Shown one piece after another: positions 8,471 through 16,921 of a DNA stretch of 64,000 nt (its first letter is position 1; each line of letters opens with the position of its first letter). Position numbers and translations under genes: made by a program. Below the pieces are notes generated by a model. It was not told the DNA's origin and searched no databases. It saw nothing but the letters and a program-made list of their open reading frames with translations. Origin of the DNA: CAZNSX01 sp964575845 (GTDB taxonomy: Bacteria; UBA8248; CAZNSX01); the NCBI GenBank assembly GCA_964575845.1, contig CAZNSX010000004.1, forward strand, positions 310,001 through 374,000, given 5' to 3'.

Positions 8471-8499
8471 AATATCGGCCATTTCTTCTATTTTGTCAA
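8471..8499 (-). promoter_or_regulatory. Sigma-70 promoter for the small RNA / NYN leader
   Basis: The minus strand has TTGACA (8494-8499), a 17-base spacer and GATATT (8471-8476). Start predicted near 8463-8464. Confidence 0.6.
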
Positions 8500-8878
8500 G
8501 TAAGAAATGATGAACGCGATGGCAATTGTCAAGCAGCACTTTCTTGAACCCATTGAAATATTTACCCTTAAAAAGCAATACCGCTTTCTAGTTGGAAAAA
8601 GCTAATAGTTCCTGGATCGTCCAAATACAGTCTGTAATCCCTGCCGCTATTGCCGGTTCGCGCGCAGGCTTTGACGGATTCGCCGGAAGTTATGCCAGCA
8701 GAAGTGCAGAGCTAGGGAAGCCCTAAGGTTCGCTAGCTTCTTTGAAAAACCATTAGTCAAGCGGGTAAGCCGCCGTATCTGGATTCATATAATCTCTCTT
8801 TTCCCCCTACCCTTCCCCTTTCTCTTCCTCTAGAATAAATAAAAGACTTCCTTCAGCCACTATTTTCTGAGGCTCGCC
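8500..8878. other. Intergenic region without a supported gene
   Basis: AT-rich in its left half, with only short open frames (a 44-codon frame at 8592-8726 has no ribosome-binding site). A stem with arms GCTAG/CTAGC lies near 8711-8737. A TATAAT at 8788-8793 could be the -10 element for ychF, but no -35 hexamer is in place. Nothing else is recognised. Confidence 0.4.
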
Positions 8879-9967
8879 ATGAGGGTCGGCATAATAGGTC
8901 TTCCCGGAAGCGGCAAGACCACACTTTTCAATGCGCTCACGGGCGCAGGGGCCCCGACCGGGGATTTCGGCTCGGGCGGCACCCACATGGCTGTCGCCCG
9001 GGTCCATGACGCGCGCCTCGACCTTCTGGGAGAGGCCCATCCGGGCAAAAAGGTCATCCATGCAACGGTCGAGTACGTAGATGAGCCCGCCCTCGGCGAG
9101 GAGGCGGGCCGCAGGAGGCCCACAATAGATGAGCTGCCAGAGTCCCTCAAAACGGCCGATGCCCTGCTCCTAGTGGTGAGGGCTTTTGAGGACCCCCGTG
9201 TGCCCCATCCGAGGGGACGGGTTGACCCGCTCAAGGACTCTGAAGATGCCCAGCTTGACCTCATCTTGAGGGACCTCGCCGTGATAGAGAAAAGGCGGGA
9301 GCGCCTTACCACCTCTCAGGGGAGGCCGAAACGCCAGGAGGATGCCGGGGAGCTGAGGCTTCTTGAAAGGCTCTCGGCGGAGCTCGAGGCGGAGCGCCCC
9401 CTCAGGGCCTGCTCCCTTGAGGAAGAAGAGATGAAGTTCCTCCGGGGCTTTGGCTTTCTATCCGCCAAGCCTCTCCTCATAGCCATTAACACGAGTGAGG
9501 AGGAGTTGAGGGCGGCGGGGGGGGAACTTGCGGCAGAGTGGGAGGCCCAGAGCGGTAAGCCCCTCACTTCTTCTCTCTCACTTTGCGCAAAGCTCGAGAT
9601 GGAACTCTCCGAGCTTGAGCCGGAGGAGAGAAGAGAGTTCCTGGAGGATTATGGACTCAAGGAGCTTGCCTTTCCCAGGGTGCTGCGTGATTCTTACCGC
9701 CTTCTGGGGCTCATCTCCTTCTTTACGATTGGAAAGGAGGAGGTCAGGGCCTGGTCAATCCCGGATGGGACAAATGCCCTCAAGGCGGCGGGTCAGGTCC
9801 ACTCCGATATGGAAAGGGGCTTCATAAGGGCCGAGGTCCTCGCATTTGACGATTTCAAGAACCTCGGTGGCATGGCCGCCGTCCGGGAGAAGGGTCTTCT
9901 GCGTCTTGAGGGTAAGGACTATCAGGTGCGCGACGGAGACATTATTCAGTTCCGCTTTCACGTCTGA
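8879..9967 (+). CDS. ychF: YchF/OLA1-type P-loop ATPase/GTPase
   Basis: 362 residues, normal for YchF. P-loop GLPGSGKTT at residues 7-15. The G4 position reads NTSEEE (NxxE, the YchF variant that relaxes guanine specificity, rather than NKxD). The C-terminal TGS domain ends in GDIIQFRFHV, the family's hallmark tail. YchF proteins bind ribosomes and ATP and affect translation and stress responses. Its 3' end overlaps the convergent hexosaminidase gene by 10 bases. Start ATG 8879. Confidence 0.93.
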   Translation: MRVGIIGLPGSGKTTLFNALTGAGAPTGDFGSGGTHMAVARVHDARLDLLGEAHPGKKVIHATVEYVDEPALGEEAGRRRPTIDELPESLKTADALLLVVRAFEDPRVPHPRGRVDPLKDSEDAQLDLILRDLAVIEKRRERLTTSQGRPKRQEDAGELRLLERLSAELEAERPLRACSLEEEEMKFLRGFGFLSAKPLLIAINTSEEELRAAGGELAAEWEAQSGKPLTSSLSLCAKLEMELSELEPEERREFLEDYGLKELAFPRVLRDSYRLLGLISFFTIGKEEVRAWSIPDGTNALKAAGQVHSDMERGFIRAEVLAFDDFKNLGGMAAVREKGLLRLEGKDYQVRDGDIIQFRFHV

Positions 9968-11154
9968 GGCGGGAGTTCACCCGGCTCCGCTTTTCTCAGT
10001 GCCTCCTCCCGAAGTCGAAGGTGGGCATCGCAGCCCACCACCTCCTTAAGATCCCTTCCCTCTTGCAGCCTTTCGGCATAGCGTCCCTTTAGGGCGGCCA
10101 CCCTGTGGAGGGCCTCCTCAAGACGCCTTTTCCTGAGCGCTCCCCTCTCGGCAGCCTTGAGGATGGCCTCGTAGGCTCCCTCCTGGAGAGCTTTATCTTT
10201 TGCCACGAGCACCATATCCGCCCCCGCGATCACAGCCTCCCCGGCCGCCCGGAGCGGGTCCCCGATGGCTCCCATCTCCAGGTCGTCGGTCATGGCAAGC
10301 CCCCTGAAGCGCAGCTCCCCCCGCAGGAGCTCCCCCAGGATCCTCGCCGAGGAGCTTGCGGGCCTCTCAAAATCCACTGATTCAAAAACCACATGGGCGG
10401 CCATGATGGCGGCAGCGCCTCCCCCGGGGAGCTCGGGAGCCATGAGGGCTCTGTAGGGAAGAAGCTCCCGATTGAGGAGAATATCGAGCGAGGTGTCCAC
10501 TCGAGGGAGGGCCTCATGGGAGTCGACCGTGGTTGCCCCGTGGCCGGGGAAATGCTTGGCCGTGGCCGCCACCCCCTCGGACTGATATCCCGCCACGGCC
10601 GCAACCCCCAGCCGGGCCACGAGCTCGGCGCTCCCGCCGAAGGAACGCTCGGCGAGAAGCTTGGCCCCGGGCTCCGAGAGGATATCCACCACAGGGGCGA
10701 GATTCATGTTGACACCCACAGAGCGCAGCTCTCTTGCAGTGGCCGCGGCGCACTCTCTCACCAGTTGCGCATCGCCTATCGCCCCAAAGAGCGAGGCCGA
10801 GGGGAAAGGCGTGAAGGGCTCCCCCAGGCGGCGGACGGCTCCCCCTTCTTGGTCAAGGGCGATGAGCAGCGGGAAGGGGTGAGGCCCCGAGGCCGCCTCC
10901 TCCTGTAGGCGCTCTATGAGGGAATATATTCCTTCCGGGGAGGTGTAATTATCCGAGAAGAGGATGACCCCTCCCAGCTTCCCCCCCCTTATCCTTCTCA
11001 GGAATTCATCCGGGGGCTCAGGGCCCGGGAAGCCGCCCATCAGGAGCTGGCCCACCTTCTCTTCCAAGGAAAGCCGGCCAAAGGGTGCCAAGCGAAAACC
11101 CTCCGCTTCGAGGCCGGGTCTCAGGAGGGAAAGGAGTCCCCTCTCAGAATTCAA
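9958..11154 (-). CDS. nagZ: Beta-N-acetylhexosaminidase, glycoside hydrolase family 3 (NagZ-like)
   Basis: 398 residues. GH3 TIM-barrel signatures: LIALDQEGGAVRRL, the NagZ loop KHFPGHGATTVDSH carrying the mobile His-Asp pair, and the catalytic aspartate in MTDDLEMGAI. NagZ enzymes cut GlcNAc from muropeptides during peptidoglycan recycling. The C-terminal part beyond about residue 345 is a helical extension with no second GH3 domain. No signal peptide is visible, which fits a cytoplasmic enzyme. It is last in an operon with the PIG-L deacetylase (11-base overlap) and the glycosyltransferase. An AmgK-like kinase in the next operon supports a recycling role. Confidence 0.88.
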   Translation of the reverse strand: MNSERGLLSLLRPGLEAEGFRLAPFGRLSLEEKVGQLLMGGFPGPEPPDEFLRRIRGGKLGGVILFSDNYTSPEGIYSLIERLQEEAASGPHPFPLLIALDQEGGAVRRLGEPFTPFPSASLFGAIGDAQLVRECAAATARELRSVGVNMNLAPVVDILSEPGAKLLAERSFGGSAELVARLGVAAVAGYQSEGVAATAKHFPGHGATTVDSHEALPRVDTSLDILLNRELLPYRALMAPELPGGGAAAIMAAHVVFESVDFERPASSSARILGELLRGELRFRGLAMTDDLEMGAIGDPLRAAGEAVIAGADMVLVAKDKALQEGAYEAILKAAERGALRKRRLEEALHRVAALKGRYAERLQEGRDLKEVVGCDAHLRLREEALRKAEPGELPPQT

Positions 11155-11824
11155 TCCTGTGGAAGCCCTCGGCCTTAGCCATACCGCCCTGGGCTCCCCA
11201 CCTCTCGGCCCATTCCTGAAGGCGCTGGCGCAGAGTCTCGGAGTCCTTTATCTGGCTTTTATGACAGGAAATGGCCGTGACTTTGCGCTCGAAGGTTCCG
11301 CCGATATCAACGAAATAGTTGGCTTGTTCCGGGTAGGTGAGAAGAAGGTTCTTGGTGTGATGTGCACTCAAACCTATCGCGGTCATCTCGGGCAGGTAGA
11401 GATGGTCGCGGGCCGCCACGATGGCTCTCCATGCAGAGAGGCCGGTCAGGCGGTGGTCGGGATGAATCATGTAGAGCCGGTGCGGGTCATGGGTTACCAC
11501 CGCATCTGGCGTGAAATACCTTATGAGAAGCCCCAGCTGATGGTCCAGGACTCCCGTTTCCCTCAACTCACCATCGCGGTGTCTCAAAAATATCACCTCG
11601 GCGGCTCCCAAGACTTCCATGGAGCTCCGCTGCTCCGCCTCGCGGACCTCGGCGAGGCGGTGCGGGGAGAGGATTTCGTCCTTGGTGCCCTTATCCCCAT
11701 TGGTCACGACCACAACGCGGACGGTAGCGCCCTCCCCGGCCCAGCGCGCAATGCTTCCCCCGCTGCCGAGGTCAGCGTCATCGGGGTGAGCCGAAATGAC
11801 CAGGATGTTCTCAAACCCTGCCAC
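11144..11824 (-). CDS. PIG-L/LmbE family N-acetylglucosaminyl deacetylase
   Basis: Zinc-dependent deacetylase of the family that includes MshB and BshB. Metal-binding signature AHPDDADLG near the N-terminus and HPDHR in the middle supply the His/Asp ligands. I place the start at GTG 11824, which has AGGAAAG about 10 bases upstream and gives 226 residues. A longer ATG frame from 11881 would overlap the glycosyltransferase by 71 bases. It follows an MshA-like glycosyltransferase, so the pair could add GlcNAc to an acceptor and then deacetylate it. It is also the only candidate in this window for the bacillithiol BshB step (bshA and bshC are at 40775-43566). Substrate not proven. Confidence 0.85.
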   Translation of the reverse strand: MAGFENILVISAHPDDADLGSGGSIARWAGEGATVRVVVVTNGDKGTKDEILSPHRLAEVREAEQRSSMEVLGAAEVIFLRHRDGELRETGVLDHQLGLLIRYFTPDAVVTHDPHRLYMIHPDHRLTGLSAWRAIVAARDHLYLPEMTAIGLSAHHTKNLLLTYPEQANYFVDIGGTFERKVTAISCHKSQIKDSETLRQRLQEWAERWGAQGGMAKAEGFHRIEF

Positions 11825-13202
11825 AGGCCCCCGCTTTCCTCCCTGAATGGTTGAGCCCCTGAGCTTCCCCTTTCCGCTCACGGGACCGGGAGGGCGCGGA
11901 AAGGGTTTTGTAGAGGGTTATCATCTGCTCGGTCACCCGGGGCCAGCCGAAGGCGAGAGCCTCCCGCGCCCCCCGCCACCCAAGCTCAAGGCGCAGGTCC
12001 CTCCTCGAGAGGAGGGTGCCCATGGCCTCGGCCAGCGCTTCAGGATTTCCGTCACGAACCAGGAGCCCTGAATGACCTTCCTTGACGATGCAGGAGAGAC
12101 CCCCTGCGCGGCTCGCCACCACTGGAACCCCGCAGGCCATGGCCTCCAGAGCCGCCATCCCGAAGGATTCATAGTGGGAGGAAAGCACAAAGAGGTCCGC
12201 CGCAGAGTAGTAACGGGGCAGCTGGGCTTGCGGCCGAGAGCCCAGGAAGAGAACACGACCGTTGAGCCCAAGGCCCTCCGCCAGGGCCTTCAGGCGGCGA
12301 ACTTCCTCCCGCTGCTGGTCCCCAGCGAACTCCCACGGCTCCGCAGCCCTCAGCGGCACGCGAGCAAGCTCACTCCTTGCGAGCGCCCGCAGCCCACCGC
12401 CGATAATTAGGAGTCTGAGCCCCTCCCTCTGCTGAGGGTACCTCTTGAGAAGCTCAGCCACTCCCTTCAGGAGAATATCCAGGCCTTTTATGGGCTCAAG
12501 CCGACCCACAAACAAGAGGACCTTCTTTCCCTCAAGTCCAAGACTTTTCTTGCTCGCCAGCATTCCATGAGGTCTGAAGAGGTTCAAATCCACGCCGCAT
12601 GGAATAACACTTATTTTCTCGGGAAGCGCTCCGTAATGCCAGATCATGTGGGCTTTATCCACGGGGGTCGCCGCCACCAGATGCTCCGCCTCCCGAACGA
12701 TGGACTCTTCCAGGGCAATCCTCTGCCTGGACTTCTGCCCGTTCCCTCTGCTCAGAGCCATATTCTTAAGCTTTTCCAATGTGTGAAACATCTGGGCCAG
12801 GGGCACACCCCAGTCTCTGGCGAGAGCCAGTCCCGCCTCGCCCGAGAGCCAGTAGTGGCCGTGCAAAAGGTCGTAGCGAAGTTTGTGGCTCGTGGCGAAG
12901 GCTTTCACGCCTTCCACAAACTGAGGAAGAAGGGGTTGGAGGAGCTCTTTGCGACAGGGCCGCCGGGGTCCCGCGGTGATATGCACCACTCGGCAGCCCT
13001 CTCCCAGGGGCACGACCGGGGCCACTCCGTTCACTTGCGCCCTGGTGAAAACATCAACCTGCATCCCCCGCCGGCCCAGCTCGCGGCTTAGCTCGCGAAC
13101 GTATACGTTCATGCCCCCCGTCACCTCCCCCCCCAGCTCTGCAAGGGGGCAGGTATGCACGCTGAGCATGGCTATCCGCTTAACCTCAACCCGTCCTTTC
13201 AC
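11811..13202 (-). CDS. Family 4 glycosyltransferase, MshA/sucrose-synthase-like
   Basis: 463 residues with the GT-B fold. The N-terminus SVHTCPLAELGG followed by TGGMNVYVRELSRELGRRG closely matches MshA-type (inositol-phosphate GlcNAc transferase) and sucrose-phosphate-synthase-like enzymes. The C-terminal nucleotide-sugar site has VGRLEPIKGLDILL and the E-x7-E motif in ESFGMAALEAMACG. The first genes upstream are a GNAT-like protein (3 bases away) and a strong promoter at 14304-14333. Acceptor unknown: inositol phosphate, a lipid or another sugar are all possible. True mycothiol synthesis is unlikely, since bacillithiol genes are present. Confidence 0.88.
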   Translation of the reverse strand: MKGRVEVKRIAMLSVHTCPLAELGGEVTGGMNVYVRELSRELGRRGMQVDVFTRAQVNGVAPVVPLGEGCRVVHITAGPRRPCRKELLQPLLPQFVEGVKAFATSHKLRYDLLHGHYWLSGEAGLALARDWGVPLAQMFHTLEKLKNMALSRGNGQKSRQRIALEESIVREAEHLVAATPVDKAHMIWHYGALPEKISVIPCGVDLNLFRPHGMLASKKSLGLEGKKVLLFVGRLEPIKGLDILLKGVAELLKRYPQQREGLRLLIIGGGLRALARSELARVPLRAAEPWEFAGDQQREEVRRLKALAEGLGLNGRVLFLGSRPQAQLPRYYSAADLFVLSSHYESFGMAALEAMACGVPVVASRAGGLSCIVKEGHSGLLVRDGNPEALAEAMGTLLSRRDLRLELGWRGAREALAFGWPRVTEQMITLYKTLSAPSRSRERKGEAQGLNHSGRKAGACGRV

Positions 13203-13205
13203 TCT

Positions 13206-14252
13206 TTAAGACCTTCTGTGGTTCCCCTTGATGCTAAGAAAGAAGACGGGCCGGTCCTCTGCTCCCAGCCGATATTTGTAAGGCTCATTTCCCCGCAGGA
13301 AGTCAAGCTCAGTGCGCCCCGCCTCGATGCTGTCCCTGATAAGCCTGGCGAGGATTACGTTTCCCACGCTGAGGGAGGAGAAGCGCGGGTCATAGCCCGA
13401 GTTGTAGAGGTATATCTTGCCAGCGTAGTCAAAGGATAAGAGGCTGGCGGCGGGCTCACCGTTTACGAGGAGAGATCGGAGGTCGAGCCATCCCCTCTCG
13501 AAGAAAGCACGGGCCACCTCGAGGAAAAAGGCCCTCATGGCTGGGACCATGAACCTCTTCTTGTCATGACTGCTCCGGCTATGAAGCAGGAAGAAGACCT
13601 CCATGTCTTCTTGCAATCGCTCCATGGTCCCGCAGCGGTAGAACGTAAGTTCCGCCTCGCGTTCGGCACGCCGCAGCTTGCGGCGGAGCTCATGGCGATT
13701 CTTAGAAGAGAGACCTACCAGATAGTCCTCCCAGCTCTCCGGGAGGCGGATTGCAGGGCAGCTATCGGTGGGGGTGAGCCCCACCTCCATGCTCTCCTCC
13801 CTGGCGAGAGATGGGAGAATCTGAAGGGTGGGTGAGTCATGCGGAACAAAGGGCAGCTCTAGCTCCCAATCCCCTCCTTCCTCTTCCCAGAGTCCCTGCA
13901 GCACCCTCTTCCAGACCGGCCCCTCCCAGCCCTTCTCAGCTATCAGGTCCAGGTAGTCGGAGACATCCCTTCCGCCCATACTCTGAAAGACGCCTTCCTC
14001 CTCCCGGCAGATCGGCAGAATCCCTCGGAGCTTCCCCTCGGGGGAACGGACGGCCATGAGCCTGAGGCTTTCTGGCGAGCCGAGATGGCGGCACCAGATA
14101 AGGTGCCACTGCCAGGTCTGAAAAACATGGCGGGGAGTACTTCGCCCGAGAAGCTCCTCCCATTCGCGCGAAAGGGAAAGGAAGGAATCTAGCTCTGAGA
14201 AGCACTCAAGTTCCAGATCAGTGCTCGTGCTCAATTTTTCCTTGACGCTCAT
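13206..14252 (-). CDS. BioF2-like (CelD/BcsL, FemAB-related) GNAT acyl/aminoacyltransferase
   Basis: 348 residues. The pattern HVFQTWQWHLIWCRHLG at the N-terminus, a basic helix LSSKNRHELRRKLRRAER in the middle, and a C-terminal GNAT half with DYAGKIYLYNSGYDPRF and ELDFLRGNEPYKYRLG are typical of the GNAT_6/BioF2-like family. Members act on exopolysaccharides, cell-wall precursors or glycolipids. It is first in the operon running to nagZ. ATG 14252 has a GGGGAG ribosome-binding site 8 bases upstream. Exact acceptor unknown. Confidence 0.8.
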   Translation of the reverse strand: MSVKEKLSTSTDLELECFSELDSFLSLSREWEELLGRSTPRHVFQTWQWHLIWCRHLGSPESLRLMAVRSPEGKLRGILPICREEEGVFQSMGGRDVSDYLDLIAEKGWEGPVWKRVLQGLWEEEGGDWELELPFVPHDSPTLQILPSLAREESMEVGLTPTDSCPAIRLPESWEDYLVGLSSKNRHELRRKLRRAEREAELTFYRCGTMERLQEDMEVFFLLHSRSSHDKKRFMVPAMRAFFLEVARAFFERGWLDLRSLLVNGEPAASLLSFDYAGKIYLYNSGYDPRFSSLSVGNVILARLIRDSIEAGRTELDFLRGNEPYKYRLGAEDRPVFFLSIKGNHRRS

Positions 14253-14303
14253 GCAAGGGCTCCCCGTCGATCTCTATTGGGTCATAACAACAAACAAATC
14301 TGA

Positions 14304-14333
14304 ATTTTATTCTTATATGACTTTTCCTGTCAA
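14304..14333 (-). promoter_or_regulatory. Sigma-70 promoter for the GNAT-glycosyltransferase-deacetylase-nagZ operon
   Basis: The minus strand carries TTGACA (14328-14333), an 18-base spacer and TAAAAT (14304-14309), in an AT-rich gap about 50 bases before the start at 14252. Confidence 0.7.
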
Positions 14334-14343
14334 GAATGGTCTC

Positions 14344-14934
14344 TCAAAGTCCCGAACGCACCAGCCTCACCTCCCGGTAAGATCGAAGCCGTGGCCCGAA
14401 GCGATACCACGAAAAACCCAATAGCCTATAGTGTGTAATCCTCTGAAAGAGCTCAAACCCCGCTTTTTCAATCCCTTGTCGAGAGGGGAGGTTATCCTCT
14501 ACAGTGAATATCATGGCCCGCTGGCATCCCATCTCCATAGCCTCTTTAACCATGCGGGTCAGCAGCGCTGGGTAGAGACCCCGGCCCCGCCACGGGGGCA
14601 GGGTGAACGCATCGTAGAGATAGACCTCATCGGGCTGAACCACGACGTTCAGGCCCACCTCCTCTATACCCACCCGTGCCTGAGAAAACCAGCAGTATGA
14701 CACCACCCGCCCTCGATGAAGCGCTGAGAAACAGCGCTCGCCACGGCCCAGGCGCCTTTCTATGAGGCGGCCTTCTTGAACCGAAGTGAGCAAGGCAATG
14801 CCCGGCGAGCCCCGGCCCACCACCTCATACTCCACCTCCAGAGAGGGCTCATATGGAGGGACCTCGCGGGGCAGAGGGAAGCCGTAGAGGCAGAGGCGTA
14901 CCTCCTTAAAAATCCAGCGGGGCCACACGCTCAT
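14344..14934 (-). CDS. GNAT-family N-acetyltransferase
   Basis: 196 residues. The acetyl-CoA binding motif A is visible as LPPWRGRGLYPALLTRMV, followed by a helix and VEDNLPSRQGIEKAGFEL (motif B region). Its start overlaps the end of the AmgK-like kinase by 29 bases, implying translational coupling. In well-studied recycling clusters the neighbour of amgK is the nucleotidyltransferase murU; here this acetyltransferase takes that position. Substrate unknown. Confidence 0.82.
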   Translation of the reverse strand: MSVWPRWIFKEVRLCLYGFPLPREVPPYEPSLEVEYEVVGRGSPGIALLTSVQEGRLIERRLGRGERCFSALHRGRVVSYCWFSQARVGIEEVGLNVVVQPDEVYLYDAFTLPPWRGRGLYPALLTRMVKEAMEMGCQRAMIFTVEDNLPSRQGIEKAGFELFQRITHYRLLGFSWYRFGPRLRSYREVRLVRSGL

Positions 14935-16006
14935 GGGTGACGCCTCGTAGCCTCTCCCAGCCCCTCAAAGCTGGCTCCAGGGCTCCCGCCAGAGGTTCCA
15001 TCTCGGGAAGGAGGCTCAGATGATGGCGAATGTATGCAACGGTCGGGGGAATGTAGCGGAGGTAACGGTCGGTACTCTTCCGGGCCCTCATGGAGGCAAA
15101 GGTGCCGATGGCCTTGAGATTGCGCTGCAGAGCCGCACAGCGAAAGGCGTAAAGAAATTTATCTTCATCCCACACCTCCCCGGTGAGAGCTCTCCAACGA
15201 CGAGAGTAGTACCTCAAGAGCTCTTCCCGGAGCTCCTCTTCCAGGCAGATATAGGAGTCGTAGAGGAGGGAGGCGAGGTCATACGGACGGGGGCCCAGAC
15301 GCGCATCCTGGAAGTCTACCATGAAGAGCTCCTCGCCCCGGAGCATGAGGTTTCGGCTGTGAAAGTCCCGGTGGGTAAACACCATGGGCCCTTCAAGCAT
15401 GGCCTCCGAGAGCTGGGCAAAGCCCCGCTCCAGCTCCTTCAGGCTTAGGCCCAGGAGGGAGCGGACTGCATGCTCCAGCGTGTAGTTCAGCTCCGCCACG
15501 AAGGTCCCCACATCGAAAGCGCGCCTCAAGGCGCTACAGCGCCCCTCTCCTACTCCCCCTCGGGGCGAAGCCTGAAGTTGCAGCCTAAGGAGAAGCTCCA
15601 GGGCCTGGCGGTAGGCCCACCGGAGGCGGGCCCTGACCTCGGCCTTTCTTCCTGGGTGGAGGAGAGCCCGCTCCAGCGTAAGGCCACCCAAGTCCTCAAG
15701 CAGAATGAGCCCTGGCCAGGGGCGGTAGACGTAAAGGCGCGGAACCCCCAGGCCCAATTCCTCCAAGTAGGCCCTGACACTCAAGTAGGGAAGTTCCTCG
15801 GGAAGTTCGGGCCCCGGGCCCGAAAGCTGCATTAGAACAGCTGTAGGAGAAGAGGCCCCGTAAAGCCTCAGACGGAAGTAGCGGCGGTCTGAGGCATCTC
15901 CCTCCATGGGCTCCAGGGCTAGCACTCTGGCACCCAGACCCATCCCTTCGCTCACCATCGCTCGGAGCCTTTGGGGGGTCGGCGGAGGCTGTTCCCTCAA
16001 GGCCAT
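14906..16006 (-). CDS. AmgK-like sugar kinase (aminoglycoside-phosphotransferase fold)
   Basis: 366 residues of the APH/ChoK kinase fold. The catalytic loop reads THRDFHSRNLM near residue 212 and the metal-binding motif VDFQDARLGP near 235. Both match AmgK, the anomeric MurNAc/GlcNAc kinase of the recycling route that bypasses de novo UDP-MurNAc synthesis. It overlaps the sugar isomerase upstream by 10 bases and the GNAT gene downstream by 29. The NagZ-like gene nearby supports the recycling assignment, but no murU partner lies in the window. Confidence 0.78.
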   Translation of the reverse strand: MALREQPPPTPQRLRAMVSEGMGLGARVLALEPMEGDASDRRYFRLRLYGASSPTAVLMQLSGPGPELPEELPYLSVRAYLEELGLGVPRLYVYRPWPGLILLEDLGGLTLERALLHPGRKAEVRARLRWAYRQALELLLRLQLQASPRGGVGEGRCSALRRAFDVGTFVAELNYTLEHAVRSLLGLSLKELERGFAQLSEAMLEGPMVFTHRDFHSRNLMLRGEELFMVDFQDARLGPRPYDLASLLYDSYICLEEELREELLRYYSRRWRALTGEVWDEDKFLYAFRCAALQRNLKAIGTFASMRARKSTDRYLRYIPPTVAYIRHHLSLLPEMEPLAGALEPALRGWERLRGVTHERVAPLDF

Positions 16007-16863
16007 CCCGCCCTCCCGGATTCCAGCCTGGAGGGGCCAGCCGTGAGAAGCCCCTGGATACGCCCGGGAATATCCTGAAGAATGGAGGCGGCATCACGCT
16101 TGCGTCGGATCTCCAGGGTGAGGAGACCCCCATAGTTTCTCTCTCTCAAGGCCTCCCCGATCTCACCCCAAGGAAGAGTGCCCTCACCCGGGATGAGGTG
16201 GGCGTCTTCATGGCCGTCATTGTCGTGGAGATGGATATTGAAAACATATGGCAATAGCAGAACTCTCTCTACCTCCTCCAAGGGATTACCTTGGAGATTG
16301 GCATGGCCCACGTCAAGACAGAGACCGAAATCAGGCGAGCGAAGCTCTTCCACAAGGGCTATCATCCGATGCACTGCCCCCTCCTCACCGGGGACATTTT
16401 CCAAGGCGACCTTGAGTCCCAGGGCGCGAGAGAAGGATAGAAGCGCACGCAGGGAGCTTTCAAGCCCTTCAGCCGAATATCCCATCTCCGGGTCATAGGG
16501 AAAGTAACTGTGCACCACCATATGCTCTGCACCCAGGGGCTGGAGTGCAAGAGCTGCTCTTTTCGTCTCCTCCAGGGCTCTGCGCCTTTCCTCAACCAAC
16601 CCGTGGGCCAGAGAGAGCCAGCCCTTTCCCCGGCGAACCTCCTCGAAGCTCGCGTAGATGGGAGCGTGGATACTCTGAACCCTCAAGCCGAGACGCTCGA
16701 GTTCCTCTCGCAGGGCACTGATCCGGCAAGGGTCGGTATAGTCCAGATGGGGCCGCATGGCCCAGAGCTCTACAGCTCTGAACCCGCTCGCGGCTATGAG
16801 AGCCAGCTCCCGCTCCCCCAATGGTGCAGGAGCAAAAAGTTGAGTGGAGATGGTGAGCGGCAT
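15997..16863 (-). CDS. Sugar phosphate isomerase/epimerase family protein (xylose-isomerase-like TIM barrel)
   Basis: 288 residues with AP_endonuc_2/xylose-isomerase-like features. Metal-ligand motifs: VALENVPG (Glu), CLDVGHANL (Asp-His), HLHDNDGHEDAHLIPG (His-Asp-His) and LTLEIR (Glu). I choose ATG 16863 because GAGAGGGGG lies five bases upstream. A longer frame to 16923 would begin inside the promoter -10 region and pass through the leader hairpin, so it is rejected. First gene of the operon with the AmgK-like kinase and GNAT protein. Substrate unknown. Confidence 0.84.
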   Translation of the reverse strand: MPLTISTQLFAPAPLGERELALIAASGFRAVELWAMRPHLDYTDPCRISALREELERLGLRVQSIHAPIYASFEEVRRGKGWLSLAHGLVEERRRALEETKRAALALQPLGAEHMVVHSYFPYDPEMGYSAEGLESSLRALLSFSRALGLKVALENVPGEEGAVHRMIALVEELRSPDFGLCLDVGHANLQGNPLEEVERVLLLPYVFNIHLHDNDGHEDAHLIPGEGTLPWGEIGEALRERNYGGLLTLEIRRKRDAASILQDIPGRIQGLLTAGPSRLESGRAGWP

Positions 16864-16878
16864 GGTACCCCCTCTCAG

Positions 16879-16903
16879 AAAAAGGGAGCGGGCTGCCGCT
16901 CCC
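16879..16903 (-). terminator. Intrinsic terminator-like hairpin in the leader of the sugar isomerase operon
   Basis: 8-bp perfect stem GGGAGCGG/CCGCTCCC with a 4-base loop, followed by TTTTT on the minus strand. It lies between the promoter (16922-16949) and the ribosome-binding site. No gene upstream on this strand needs ending, so an attenuator is the simplest reading. Confidence 0.6.
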
Positions 16904-16921
16904 ATGCAATGTATTAAATCC

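Noticed and set aside
8372..8578. Minus-strand 68-codon frame upstream of the NYN gene
   Set aside because: It contains the promoter hexamers, both hairpins and the terminator stem, so it is not a credible gene.
8592..8726. Plus-strand 44-codon frame starting with TTG
   Set aside because: No ribosome-binding site and no recognisable domain; too short to support.
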